Program-made: the position numbers and the translations under genes
Shown: positions 45,529-54,955 of the stretch, piece after piece
How the letters are laid out: each line of letters begins with the position of its first letter
How positions within the stretch are numbered: the first letter of the stretch is position 1
DNA from: Pseudomonas sp. UMAB-08
GTDB lineage: Bacteria > Pseudomonadota > Gammaproteobacteria > Pseudomonadales > Pseudomonadaceae
Assembly (NCBI RefSeq): GCF_900095225.1
Contig: NZ_LT607414.1
Location: 492,822-556,821 of the forward strand
DNA: 64,000 nt
Reading direction: 5' to 3'
Notes under the pieces: model-generated
Databases searched by the model: none
The model's input: only the letters and a program-made list of their open reading frames with translations
What the model was told of the DNA's origin: nothing

Positions 45529-46380
45529 TTACTTGAATTCCATCGGGAAGCCGATTGCCGGGGTTGGCAAGTCCACACCGAACCATTGCTTGAACGATGC
45601 GGCATAGGTCGGGAACTCGACGCCAGTCATCGCCTCATGGAGCACGGTATTGACGAAGTTCAGCCAGTCCTGATCGCCACGTTTAACAGCACAGGCGTAG
45701 GTCTGCGGACTCCAGGCGAAGGCCGGGGTGCGATAACGCCCCGGGTTCTGCACGATCAGGTATTTCACCGAGGACTGATCGGTGGCAGCGGTATCGGCAC
45801 GACCCGAGTTGATTGCCTGGTACATCAGATCCACGCTGTCGTACTGATCGACTTTGGCTTTTGGCAATGCCTGATGCACCAGTTCCTCGGCATACACGTT
45901 CTGCAACACGGCCACGGTCACACCGTCACCCGCAGCTTTCAAATCATCGATTTCCTTGTACTTGCTGTTGGCCGGCAGCAACAGCCCCACGCCTTCACGG
46001 TAGTACGGCAGGGTGAACGCCACTTGTTGAGCACGACTGGCGGTGACCGTGATGAACTGGCAGCTCATGTCGACCTTGTCGGTCAGCAGGTTGGGAATCC
46101 GCGCATCGGACGACTGCACCACGAACTCGACCTTGCTCGGGTCATTGAACAAGCCCTTGGCCACCATCCGTGCGATATCAATATCAAAACCCTGCAACTT
46201 CCCGTCCGCACCCTGGAAATGCCAAGGCGCATTGGTGCTGCCTGTACCCACAACCAGATGGCCACGTTTCAACACGCTGTCGAGCTTGCTGGCGTCTGCC
46301 GCCTGCACCGGGTTAATCAACGTGGCCGTGGCCGCAAGAACAAACGCACACGCTTTAAAAAAGGAAGGTCCGCTATGCAT
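45529..46380 (-). CDS. ABC importer substrate-binding protein (SBP family 3)
   Basis: This 283-residue periplasmic protein has a signal peptide (ACAFVLAATATLINPVQA) and family 3 blocks 'LDSVLKRGHLVVGTGSTNAPWHF', 'LQGFDIDIARMVAKGL' and 'MSCQFITVTASRAQQVAFTLPYY'. It is the first gene of the cluster. The family is known for amino acids and opines; with the downstream deaminase and KDG kinase the ligand may be D-glucosaminate (an amino sugar acid). Related clusters in Pseudomonas are, as I recall, assigned to glucosamine/glucosaminate use. Confidence 0.9.
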   Translation of the reverse strand: MHSGPSFFKACAFVLAATATLINPVQAADASKLDSVLKRGHLVVGTGSTNAPWHFQGADGKLQGFDIDIARMVAKGLFNDPSKVEFVVQSSDARIPNLLTDKVDMSCQFITVTASRAQQVAFTLPYYREGVGLLLPANSKYKEIDDLKAAGDGVTVAVLQNVYAEELVHQALPKAKVDQYDSVDLMYQAINSGRADTAATDQSSVKYLIVQNPGRYRTPAFAWSPQTYACAVKRGDQDWLNFVNTVLHEAMTGVEFPTYAASFKQWFGVDLPTPAIGFPMEFK

Positions 46381-46405
46381 GACATGAACTCCGCCGTGAT
46401 GTTAA

Positions 46406-46421
46406 TTCCGCTATAGCGGAA
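46406..46421. promoter_or_regulatory. 16-bp perfect palindrome TTCCGCTATAGCGGAA, candidate IclR operator
   Basis: The palindrome lies 25 bases upstream of the binding-protein start and just downstream of the expected start point of the -24/-12 promoter, so a bound repressor would block transcription. GCGGAA half-sites are common for IclR-type regulators. Confidence 0.65.
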
Positions 46422-46446
46422 TGGTGTATGTAACAACGGAATAGAC

Positions 46447-46462
46447 AGCAGAAAGTGTGCCA
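46447..46462 (-). promoter_or_regulatory. Sigma54-like -24/-12 promoter of the ABC/deaminase operon
   Basis: Minus strand TGGCACACTTTCTGCT: full -24 TGGCAC and -12 GC with 10-base spacing (CTGCT for TTGCW). About 67 bases upstream of the first gene. The activator is unknown; NtrC is plausible for an amino-compound operon but I see no clear NtrC site. Confidence 0.6.
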
Positions 46463-46961
46463 CAGAGAACAGCAGGAAAATAAGCACGAAGAAAAGTGTT
46501 CTGGATCAACGAGGTGGCGCAAAGGGAATGTTTTTCAGAAGCAACAGCCTGAAACAAGCGCCCGCTACCGTTCGCCACGAGGGTGGGTAACAAGGCCCCA
46601 ATGGAGAGCGGGGATGTTTCAGAAGGGTGCGCATTTATTCGCGGGACCGTTCAAACGCCGGGCAAGTCGCAAAGCCAACTGCTCAGGTATGTCTGCAAAT
46701 ACCTGCAATTCGACCTGCGCGCCTGCTATTGCAGGGGCTTTACCGCTTCCCGACACTCCGCTCAGCACTCTCCGGCTGCCCTTCCCCGCGCCAAGTGTTA
46801 CTATTGCGCCCCTTTAAAGCCGCACTGACTGATTTTGGGTTGCGCCTTCTGCGCTCAACCTTCTTTAGCCCGTGCGCTTTCTGGCTGTTTTGGGCGGTTG
46901 CCCAACGCCATTGTGCCGGGCCTTCGAGCCTCTATGCCTTTGCAACCTGCAGGACACACTT
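46463..46961. other. Intergenic region with no supported gene
   Basis: About 500 bases upstream of the ABC-F gene. Frames here lack ribosome sites and domain similarity. One inverted repeat, CAGGTAT/ATACCTG (46684-46690 and 46699-46705), may form a stem. The region should hold the ABC-F promoter. Confidence 0.5.
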
Positions 46962-48551
46962 TTGATCTCCACAGCTAACATCACCATGCAATTCGGCGCC
47001 AAACCCTTGTTCGAGAATGTCTCGGTCAAGTTTGCTGGCGGTAACCGTTATGGCCTTATCGGTGCCAACGGTTGCGGCAAGTCGACCTTTATGAAGATCC
47101 TCGGCGATGATCTGGAGCCTTCGGGTGGGCAGGTGATGCTGGAGCCGAACGTGCGTCTGGGCAAGTTGCGTCAGGACCAGTTCGCCTACGAAGAATTCAC
47201 CGTGATCGATACCGTGATCATGGGTCACGAAGAGCTGTGGAAGGTCAAGGCCGAGCGCGACCGCATCTACTCGCTGCCGGAAATGACCGAAGCTGACGGC
47301 ATGGCCGTGGCTGAACTGGAAACCGAGTTCGCTGAAATGGACGGCTACACCGCCGAATCCCGCGCCGGCGAGCTGCTGCTGGGCCTGGGTATCGGTATTG
47401 AACAACACAACGGTCCGATGAGCGAAGTGTCGCCGGGCTGGAAACTGCGCGTGTTGCTGGCGCAGGCATTGTTCTCCAATCCAGAAGTACTGTTGCTCGA
47501 CGAACCGACCAACCACCTGGACATCAACACCATCCGCTGGCTGGAAAACATTCTGACCCAGCGCAGCAGCCTCATGATCATCATTTCCCACGATAGGCAC
47601 TTCCTGAACAGTGTCTGCACGCACATGGCCGACCTTGATTACGGCGAGCTGCGTCTGTTCCCGGGCAACTACGACGAGTACATGACCGTGGCGACCCAGT
47701 CCCGCGAGCAATTGCTGTCGGACAACGCCAAGAAGAAAGCTCAGATCAACGAACTGCAATCGTTCGTCAGCCGCTTCTCGGCCAACGCCTCGAAATCCAA
47801 GCAGGCCAGCTCCCGCGCCAAGCAGATCGACAAGATCCATCTGGCCGAGGTCAAACCTTCAAGCCGGGTCAGCCCGTTCATTCGTTTCGAACAGAACAAA
47901 AAGCTGCACCGTCAGGCGGTCATTGTTGAGCGCATGGCTAAAGGTTTCGATGGCAAGCCTCTGTTCAAGGACTTCAGCTTCACCGTTGAAGCCGGCGAGC
48001 GCGTAGCAATCATCGGCCCGAACGGTATCGGTAAAACCACCCTGCTGCGCACGCTGGTCAATGAGCTGTCGCCCGATGCCGGTACGGTCAAGTGGACCGA
48101 CGCTGCCGAGCTGGGCTACTACGCTCAGGATCACGCGTCTGACTTCGAAGATGAGGCCAATCTGTTTGAATGGATGGGCCGCTGGACCCAAGGTGGCGAG
48201 CAAGTAGTTCGCGGCACACTGGGCCGCATGCTGTTCTCCGCCGACGATATCCTCAAGTCGGTGAAAGTGATTTCCGGTGGTGAACAAGGTCGTATGCTGT
48301 TCGGCAAGCTGATCCTGCAAAAGCCGAACGTACTGATCATGGACGAACCGACCAACCACTTGGACATGGAATCCATCGAGGCGCTGAACCTGGCCCTGGA
48401 AAACTATCCCGGCACGCTGATCTTCGTCAGCCATGACCGTGAGTTCGTATCGTCGCTGGCTACGCGCATCATCGAGCTGAGCCCAAGCGGTGTTATCGAC
48501 TTCAGCGGCACCTACGATGACTACCTGCGTAGTCAAGGCGTCGTGTTCTGA
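46962..48551 (+). CDS. ybiT: ABC-F family ribosome-associated ATPase (YbiT-like)
   Basis: A soluble 529-residue protein with two ABC domains and no membrane segments: '[15 protein letters not shown]' and '[14 protein letters not shown]', signatures '[15 protein letters not shown]' and '[15 protein letters not shown]', two 'DEPTNHLD' motifs and the inter-domain arm/linker rich in Lys. ABC-F proteins act on stalled ribosomes. The start is TTG 46962 with AGGA eight bases upstream, giving the normal YbiT length; the ATG at 46872 would add 30 residues without family support. Confidence 0.93.
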   Translation: MISTANITMQFGAKPLFENVSVKFAGGNRYGLIGANGCGKSTFMKILGDDLEPSGGQVMLEPNVRLGKLRQDQFAYEEFTVIDTVIMGHEELWKVKAERDRIYSLPEMTEADGMAVAELETEFAEMDGYTAESRAGELLLGLGIGIEQHNGPMSEVSPGWKLRVLLAQALFSNPEVLLLDEPTNHLDINTIRWLENILTQRSSLMIIISHDRHFLNSVCTHMADLDYGELRLFPGNYDEYMTVATQSREQLLSDNAKKKAQINELQSFVSRFSANASKSKQASSRAKQIDKIHLAEVKPSSRVSPFIRFEQNKKLHRQAVIVERMAKGFDGKPLFKDFSFTVEAGERVAIIGPNGIGKTTLLRTLVNELSPDAGTVKWTDAAELGYYAQDHASDFEDEANLFEWMGRWTQGGEQVVRGTLGRMLFSADDILKSVKVISGGEQGRMLFGKLILQKPNVLIMDEPTNHLDMESIEALNLALENYPGTLIFVSHDREFVSSLATRIIELSPSGVIDFSGTYDDYLRSQGVVF

Positions 48552-48573
48552 TTTAGCGTCAACGCTGTGAGAG

Positions 48574-48601
48574 AAGCCCTGTCCATGTGACGGGGCTTTT
48601 T
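48574..48601 (+). terminator. Terminator after the ABC-F gene
   Basis: AAGCCCTGTC pairs with GACGGGGCTT (one G:T pair) around CATGT, followed by TTTT. Confidence 0.9.
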
Positions 48602-48714
48602 CGTTCTGAGGATCATGAGCATCATGAGCATCAGACAATCGTTAGCCTGCTTCCTTTTACCGCCTGCTCAGGCGATGATGGCGTTCTCCACCCGCCTGCC
48701 AGCGAACGAGCCCC

Positions 48715-49917
48715 ATGTCTGCCGTACAACCTCCGCACCTCCAGACTCAACCATCCAGCTCTATGTCGATCACTCTGCAGATCGTCTCCATCGTGTTCTA
48801 TACCTTCATTGCCTTTCTGTGTATCGGTCTGCCGATTGCCGTGATACCGGGTTACGTCCACGATCAATTGGGTTTCAGCGCGGTCATTGCCGGGGTGACC
48901 ATCGGTTCACAGTACTTGTCGACGCTGCTCAGTCGGCCCTTGGCCGGGCGTGTTGCAGACAGTATCGGCACCAAACGCGCGATTGTTTATGGCCTGTCAG
49001 GCATTGCCGTCAGTGGCCTGCTGACCTTGCTAGCGACACTGCTCGACAGCCAGCCCATGGCGAGCCTGACAATACTGATCATCGGCCGTGTGTGTCTTGG
49101 CGTGGCACAAGGACTGATCGGCGTGGGCACAATCAGTTGGTGCATCGGCCAGGTCGGCATGGGACACACTGCCCGGGCGATTTCCTGGAACGGCATCGCG
49201 TCCTACGGTGCTATCGCCATCGGCGCGCCGGTTGGCGTGGTGATGGTCGACAGCCTGGGCTTTGCCAGCCTGGGGATTGCCTTGTCTGTTGTTTCGTTGC
49301 TGGCGCTGGTGCTGATCCGCAACAAACCGTCAGTACCCGTGATCCATGGCGAACGCCTGCCTTTTTGGTCGGTGTTTGGCCGGGTTGCTCCCTTCGGCCT
49401 GACCCTGACCCTGGCCTCCATTGGCTACGGCACCCTCACCACGTTTATCACGCTGTTCTACCTAAGCCGGGGCTGGCATGGCGCGGCGTACTGCCTGACG
49501 GTCTTCGGCGTTTGTTTCATCCTGTCGCGGCTGGTCTTTATCAACGCAATCAACCGATTTGGCGGCTTCAATGCGGCCATGGCCTGTATGGCCATCGAAA
49601 CCCTCGGTCTGGTATTGCTGTGGATCTCACCCACGACCGCAGTCGCGCTGATCGGTGCGGGACTGACCGGTGTCGGCCTGTCGCTAGTCTATCCGGCGCT
49701 GGGAGTCGAGGCGATCAAACAGGTACCGACGTCCAGTCGGGGCGCGGGTTTGAGTGCGTATGCGGTGTTCTTCGACCTGGCGCTGGCCATTGCCGGGCCG
49801 GTCATGGGCAGCGTCGTCCTGGGGCTGGGTTATGCGTGGATTTTCTTCGTTGCAGCGGTGCTGTCGGTGGCCGGCCTGTCACTGACGCTGCTGCTGTCTC
49901 GCCGCGCAACGTCATGA
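48715..49917 (+). CDS. MFS transporter, YfcJ/YhhS type
   Basis: A 400-residue, twelve-helix major facilitator with 'FYTFIAFLCIGLPIAVIPGYVHDQLGFS' at the first helix and 'SRPLAGRVADSIGTKRAI' as motif A. This wording matches the YfcJ/YhhS arabinose-efflux-like group. Substrate unknown. M17 (MSITLQ) is an alternative start since the first 16 residues are polar and Gln/Ser/Pro rich. Confidence 0.88.
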   Translation: MSAVQPPHLQTQPSSSMSITLQIVSIVFYTFIAFLCIGLPIAVIPGYVHDQLGFSAVIAGVTIGSQYLSTLLSRPLAGRVADSIGTKRAIVYGLSGIAVSGLLTLLATLLDSQPMASLTILIIGRVCLGVAQGLIGVGTISWCIGQVGMGHTARAISWNGIASYGAIAIGAPVGVVMVDSLGFASLGIALSVVSLLALVLIRNKPSVPVIHGERLPFWSVFGRVAPFGLTLTLASIGYGTLTTFITLFYLSRGWHGAAYCLTVFGVCFILSRLVFINAINRFGGFNAAMACMAIETLGLVLLWISPTTAVALIGAGLTGVGLSLVYPALGVEAIKQVPTSSRGAGLSAYAVFFDLALAIAGPVMGSVVLGLGYAWIFFVAAVLSVAGLSLTLLLSRRATS

Positions 49918-50116
49918 CCATAACCGTTTGGATAGCATCCAAGCCACTTCATCTTTAGTACCGTCGGTCAGCACACGCCTTGACGCTTAACGTTATTACT
50001 TCTTAGCTGTGATGACCAACAGGGAGTAATCATAGGTGCTTGAGGGGTCCTGATCACAAAACAGGCCTCTTGATCCCGTGATTGTTCGGTTAAGGGCACT
50101 TTCAACATTCAGCTTG

Positions 50117-50141
50117 CCCTGAGCCATATGCTCAGGGAGAG
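50117..50141 (+). promoter_or_regulatory. Leader hairpin overlapping the autotransporter ribosome site, with an RsmA-like CAGGGA
   Basis: CCCTGAGC (50117-50124) and GCTCAGGG (50130-50137) pair around CATAT, partly burying the AGGGAGAG ribosome site. TCAGGGA matches the CANGGA core bound by RsmA/RsmE. The stem suggests translational control; binding is inferred. Confidence 0.45.
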
Positions 50142-50146
50142 CGCTC

Positions 50147-52690
50147 ATGATCTATTCATTTGCATATGTCGGTTCTTTGCCGGCATTCCGCTTCGTAATG
50201 CCAGCCTTGTTATTGATGTGCTTGAGTGTTCAGGCGCGGGCTGCATGTACGCTGGTAACCACCCCCGGCAACGACACGTTTACCTGCGACAGTGGCAATA
50301 GCGGTCCGCTGACCGATCTTCAAGGCAGTAACACCCTGATATTTCCTGCCCTGGGCACAGGCACTGTCAATGGCGCCGTTACCTTTGGCCCTGGCCTGGA
50401 TCGAATCGTGATGAACTCCGGCAGCATCGTCGGCACAGTTGATCAAGGTGACGGTGCCAACAGCTTTGAAATCAACCTGGGGACGGTCTCTGGCGCAGTG
50501 CGCCAAGGCAGCGTAATCGACAGTTTCATCATGAATGGCGGGACGATCCAATCCCTCGCTCAAGGCGATGGTCGCGATACGTTTCTCATGACCGGGGGCA
50601 CCATCACTGGAGCATTCGAAGATGGTGATGTCGCCAAAATGACCGGGGGCACCATTGGTCGAGTCGACATGAAGCTCGACAACAATATCTTCGATATGTC
50701 CGGTGGCCGGATTGTCGGGAACCTGGTGACGGGGTTTGGCAAGGACACCATCATCGTGTCCGGAGGCACGATAGGCGGGAACATCAGTGTCAGCGGAGGG
50801 GATGACAGCATCACGATCAGCGGCGGTGAGGTGACGGGCGAAATACGCGCCAGCTTCGGCAATGACACCTTCATCTGGAGCGGCGGAGGGATCATCCACT
50901 CGGCCGTATTGATGGCCGAAGGCAATGACACTGCAATCCTTCGGACACTCAATGAAGCAACCCTCAGTACCACACCAAACATAGACGGCGGCCCTGGCAT
51001 TGACGTACTCACCCTGGACGCTACCTCCTCATCCACCCCGGCCCGTTACACCCGCTGGGAAACAGTGAACCTGGACAACGGTTCGCGCGTTGACCTTGCT
51101 GGCGACTTTATCCTGGGCGACGCAGATACCGGCACGGGTGTGTTCAATGTCGACAGCAGCAGCGCAGTGACTTCGGTCGCGGGGAGCATCAGGCCTTTCA
51201 CCAGTGGGCAACTGGCCACGCTCAATAACGCGGGCACCCTCGACATGACGACCGGCAGCAACAGCGCGAGCGACACGCTGACCGTGCACGGCAATTACGT
51301 CGGCAACAACGGCCAATTATGGGTGCAATCGGTATTGGCTGATGACGCCTCCCCCAGCGACAGGCTGGTAGTAGACCGAGGAACACTGTCCGGTACGACG
51401 CAAATCTCCGTCAGCAACCTTGGTGGTGTCGGTGGTCTGACTCAACAGAATGGCATTCAGGTAGTGAACGCGACGAATGGCGCGACCAGTGACAACTCGG
51501 CCTTCTCTCTAAAAAACTCGGTGTCAGCAGGCGCTTATCAGTACTACTTGTTCAAAGGCGGCGTCACCGCAGGCTCTGAAAACAGTTGGTACCTCCGCTC
51601 CGCAGTAGTCGCACTGCCCTCACCTGTCGAGCAGCCCGTCTCACCCACCACTGCGCAGCCAGCGGCTGTCGCGCCGGTAGCGGCCATCGGTACCCCTGCG
51701 TTGCCGGTTGCGATAGCAGGTGCCTCGCCAATTCCGCTGTATCGCCTGGAGGTCCCGAATTATGCAGTGGTAACACCCGCCGCTGCCGTGTTGACGCTCG
51801 CCGCGCTGGGCACATTCCATGACCGCCAGGGCGAACAAAGTCTGCTTCGCGAAACGGGTGCCGTGCCTGCAGGCTGGGGACGGGTATATGGCCGCGACTT
51901 CAAGCAAAGCTGGGCCGGCACGGTCGCTCCTGGCCTGGACGCCACGCTCTCCGGCTATCAGGTCGGTCATGATCTATACGCTATGCAGACCCGCGACGGA
52001 CACGTGCAACGGCTAGGAGTATTCATCGGCCATAGTCAGTTAAATGGTCAGGTCGATGGCTTTGCCGAAGGCTTTCATGACCGTCGAACCGGCACGCTGA
52101 GAATCGAAGGTGACAGCCTCGGGGCGTATTGGACATTGACTGACGCGAAGGGCTGGTATCTGGACGCGGTGGCGATGGGTACTCGCCTGGACGGTTACAG
52201 CCGATCCGACCGAGGCATCAAAATCGACACAGAGGGCCATGCTTTGAGCCTGTCCCTTGAAGCGGGATATCCGATCCCGGTTTCCGAGCACTGGGTGATC
52301 GAACCCCAGGCACAACTTATCAACCAGCACATCTATCTCGACAGCCAGAATGACGGTATTTCAGACGTTTCATTCGACTCCCAGGCGTATACCTCGGGTC
52401 GTGTCGGGGCAAGAATCAAAGGCCGCTATAGCCTCTTGGGCATGCCCGTAGAGCCCTATGTGCGCGGTAATCTGTGGCGTAACTTTGGCGGTTCGGACAG
52501 CGTTATTTTCGACCATGCGGACACGATCAAGACGCAACACCGGTCGACCAGTGCCGATGTCGGCGTGGGGGTGGTGGCAAAAGTCGCATCGGATGTCAGT
52601 TTCTACCTGAGCGCGGATTACAGCAGCAACCTGGACAGTCACTCTTTGAACGGCATGGCAGGGAATATGGGGGTCAGGATAAGCTGGTGA
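50147..52690 (+). CDS. Autotransporter with short GGTI-type repeats (type Va secretion)
   Basis: An 847-residue surface protein. A signal peptide ends at SVQARA; residues about 60-270 contain consecutive 17-24 residue repeats with core D-x-F-x-M-x-G-G-T-I, fitting a right-handed beta helix; a Pro/Ala linker (about 490-525) precedes the C-terminal beta-barrel domain ('GWGRVYGRDFKQSWAG', 'GYQVGHDLYAM', ending 'MGNMGVRISW'-like 'GNMGVRISW'). The passenger would be carried through its own barrel to the cell surface. No protease triad or known adhesin motif is visible, so the activity is unknown. Preceded by a 229-base gap with the leader hairpin. Confidence 0.9.
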   Translation: MIYSFAYVGSLPAFRFVMPALLLMCLSVQARAACTLVTTPGNDTFTCDSGNSGPLTDLQGSNTLIFPALGTGTVNGAVTFGPGLDRIVMNSGSIVGTVDQGDGANSFEINLGTVSGAVRQGSVIDSFIMNGGTIQSLAQGDGRDTFLMTGGTITGAFEDGDVAKMTGGTIGRVDMKLDNNIFDMSGGRIVGNLVTGFGKDTIIVSGGTIGGNISVSGGDDSITISGGEVTGEIRASFGNDTFIWSGGGIIHSAVLMAEGNDTAILRTLNEATLSTTPNIDGGPGIDVLTLDATSSSTPARYTRWETVNLDNGSRVDLAGDFILGDADTGTGVFNVDSSSAVTSVAGSIRPFTSGQLATLNNAGTLDMTTGSNSASDTLTVHGNYVGNNGQLWVQSVLADDASPSDRLVVDRGTLSGTTQISVSNLGGVGGLTQQNGIQVVNATNGATSDNSAFSLKNSVSAGAYQYYLFKGGVTAGSENSWYLRSAVVALPSPVEQPVSPTTAQPAAVAPVAAIGTPALPVAIAGASPIPLYRLEVPNYAVVTPAAAVLTLAALGTFHDRQGEQSLLRETGAVPAGWGRVYGRDFKQSWAGTVAPGLDATLSGYQVGHDLYAMQTRDGHVQRLGVFIGHSQLNGQVDGFAEGFHDRRTGTLRIEGDSLGAYWTLTDAKGWYLDAVAMGTRLDGYSRSDRGIKIDTEGHALSLSLEAGYPIPVSEHWVIEPQAQLINQHIYLDSQNDGISDVSFDSQAYTSGRVGARIKGRYSLLGMPVEPYVRGNLWRNFGGSDSVIFDHADTIKTQHRSTSADVGVGVVAKVASDVSFYLSADYSSNLDSHSLNGMAGNMGVRISW

Positions 52691-52717
52691 GTGCTGCGGC
52701 GCGTCAAGCCGCAGCAC
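52691..52717. terminator. Strong hairpin between convergent autotransporter and glgB genes
   Basis: GTGCTGCGGC and GCCGCAGCAC are perfect 10-base arms with a GCGTCAA loop, one base past... the autotransporter stop and ten bases past the glgB stop. Neither side has a good T-run, so it may act as a bidirectional mRNA end stabiliser more than a terminator. Confidence 0.55.
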
Positions 52718-52726
52718 CCGGCGACA

Positions 52727-54955
52727 TCAATCCAGCTTTGGCCGCAGGATCAACACACCCAAAGGCGGCAGGTTCAGCGCCAATGACACCGGCATCCCAT
52801 GGCTTTTACTGTCTTCGGTCTGCACACCGCCGCCATTGCCGACGTTAGAACCCGCATAGGTGCTCGCATCGCTGTTTAGCAGTTCGGTCCACAACCCGGC
52901 GAACGGAACGCCGATGCGATACCCCTCGCGAGGCACAGGCGTCAGGTTAGCGACGACCAACACCGGATCGCCCTCCTTGCTCCAGCGCAACCAGGCAAAA
53001 ACGCTATTGGCCGCGTCATCACCGATGACCCATTGAAACCCCTGAGGCACGCAATCCTGTTCGTGAAGTGCCGGTACTTCGCGATAAATACGGTTGAGAT
53101 CGCTCACCAGCTTCTTCACGCCGATGTGTTCAGCGTACTGCAACAAATACCAATCCAGTTGCTCGTCGTGGTTCCACTCGCGCCATTGGCCAAACTCACA
53201 GCCCATGAACAACAGTTTTTTGCCTGGGTGCGTCCACATGAACGCCAGATAAGCACGCAAATTGGCAAACTTCTGCCAACGATCACCGGGCATCTTATCA
53301 ATGAGCGAATGCTTGCCGTGCACCACTTCATCGTGGGAAATCGGCAGGATGAACTTCTCGGACCAGGCGTAGATCAGGCCGAAACTCAGCTCGCCATGGT
53401 GATGGGCGCGGTGTATAGGGTCCTGCTGCATGTAATGCAGGGTGTCGTGCATCCAGCCCATGTTCCATTTATAGGAAAAGCCCAACCCCCCTTGCTGCGT
53501 GCTCTGGCTGACGCCGGGCCAGGCCGTGGACTCTTCGGCGATGACCATCGCGCCGGGCACCTCCAGTGCTACCACGTCGTTGAGATGGCGTAAAAAATCA
53601 ATGGCTTCGAGATTTTCTCGACCGCCATGGCGATTGGGCACCCACTCCCCCGCTTTCCGTGAGTAGTCGCGGTAAAGCATTGAGGCCACGGCATCCACGC
53701 GCAGGCCATCAACATGGAAATGCTTGAGCCAATGCAATGCCGACGCGAGCATGAAGCCATGCACTTCTGTGCGGCCCAGGTTGTAAATCAGCGTGTCCCA
53801 ATCCTGGTGGAAACCTTCCTGCGGATTGCCGTACTCATACAGAGCGGTGCCATCGAATTGCGCCAAACCGTGAGTATCGGTCGGGAAATGCGCGGGCACC
53901 CAATCGAGGATCACGCCAATATCGGCCTGGTGGCAAGCGTTGACGAAAGCAGCAAAGTCATCTGGCGAGCCGAAACGAGCCGTCGGGGCAAACTGCGAAA
54001 GAGGCTGATAACCCCATGAGCCGCCAAACGGATGCTCCATGATTGGCATCAGTTCGATATGGGTAAAGCCCAACTCCTTGATATAGGGAATCAGGCGCTC
54101 GCCCAGTTCGTGCCAGTTGTATTGGCGAACAACAAACTCATCGCTGTGATCAAGCTGCCAGGAGCCCGCATGTAACTCATAGATCGACAATGGCGCGCTC
54201 GCCACGTGACGCTCGCCCCGCGATTGCATCCAGCCATTGTCTTGCCAGTCGAATTGCAACGGTGCCGCTACCACCGACGCCGTGTCTGGCGGCAACTGGG
54301 TGGCCAGGGCCATAGGGTCGGCCTTGAGTGGCAGAATTCCATTGGCACCCAGAATTTCATATTTGTACGCTTCACCGGGCTTGAGCCGGGGAATGAATAT
54401 TTCCCAAACCCCTGTGGGGTGACGCAAACGCATCGGGTGACGGCGACCGTCCCAATTATTGAAGCCGCCGACCACCGACGCGCGCCGCGCATTGGGTGCC
54501 CATACAGAGAAGCGCACACCGTCGATACCGTCGACATTCTTGACCTGCGCACCCAGGCAACTGCTCAGATCCCGGTGATTGCCTTCGGCAAACAAATACA
54601 GGTCCATCTCGCCCAACAACGGGCCGAAGCTGTAAGGGTCTTCGGTGATTTGCTCGCCGCCAGCCCAGTTGATTTTTAATAAGTAAGGCTGTGCGCGAGG
54701 GAAATGTCCGGCGAAAAAACCCGGGACCTCGCTCATTTCAAGGGTCCCCAGCTCCTGCTCACCCTCGCGCGACAGCACGCTCACACTTAACGCGTCGGGC
54801 AGGTACGCACGAATAAACTGCCCGCCCGCACCATCGTCACGGGGGCCAAGCATGGAGAATGGGTCATGATGTTCGGCGCGGATCAACGCATCCATATCGG
54901 CGGCCCCGGGCAGCAATCCCGATATGCCCCTGCCGTTTTCCTTAGGTGCATTCAT
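52727..54955 (-). CDS. glgB: 1,4-alpha-glucan branching enzyme
   Basis: This 742-residue GH13 enzyme introduces alpha-1,6 branches into glucan. N-terminal CBM48-type domains contain '[29 protein letters not shown]'; the catalytic barrel shows '[18 protein letters not shown]', 'LDWVPAHFP', '[19 protein letters not shown]' (nucleophile Asp), '[10 protein letters not shown]' (acid/base Glu) and '[12 protein letters not shown]'. Its ATG shares a base with the treS stop (TAATG), so it is translationally coupled. Works with GlgE to make branched alpha-glucan. Confidence 0.96.
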   Translation of the reverse strand: MNAPKENGRGISGLLPGAADMDALIRAEHHDPFSMLGPRDDGAGGQFIRAYLPDALSVSVLSREGEQELGTLEMSEVPGFFAGHFPRAQPYLLKINWAGGEQITEDPYSFGPLLGEMDLYLFAEGNHRDLSSCLGAQVKNVDGIDGVRFSVWAPNARRASVVGGFNNWDGRRHPMRLRHPTGVWEIFIPRLKPGEAYKYEILGANGILPLKADPMALATQLPPDTASVVAAPLQFDWQDNGWMQSRGERHVASAPLSIYELHAGSWQLDHSDEFVVRQYNWHELGERLIPYIKELGFTHIELMPIMEHPFGGSWGYQPLSQFAPTARFGSPDDFAAFVNACHQADIGVILDWVPAHFPTDTHGLAQFDGTALYEYGNPQEGFHQDWDTLIYNLGRTEVHGFMLASALHWLKHFHVDGLRVDAVASMLYRDYSRKAGEWVPNRHGGRENLEAIDFLRHLNDVVALEVPGAMVIAEESTAWPGVSQSTQQGGLGFSYKWNMGWMHDTLHYMQQDPIHRAHHHGELSFGLIYAWSEKFILPISHDEVVHGKHSLIDKMPGDRWQKFANLRAYLAFMWTHPGKKLLFMGCEFGQWREWNHDEQLDWYLLQYAEHIGVKKLVSDLNRIYREVPALHEQDCVPQGFQWVIGDDAANSVFAWLRWSKEGDPVLVVANLTPVPREGYRIGVPFAGLWTELLNSDASTYAGSNVGNGGGVQTEDSKSHGMPVSLALNLPPLGVLILRPKLD

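Noticed and set aside
46455..46828. Short overlapping frames upstream of the ABC-F gene
   Set aside because: No ribosome sites, mutually overlapping, no domain similarity.
48615..49958. 447-codon frame parallel to the MFS gene at 48715
   Set aside because: Rich in Arg/His/Cys with no hydrophobic segments; it is a shadow of the MFS frame.
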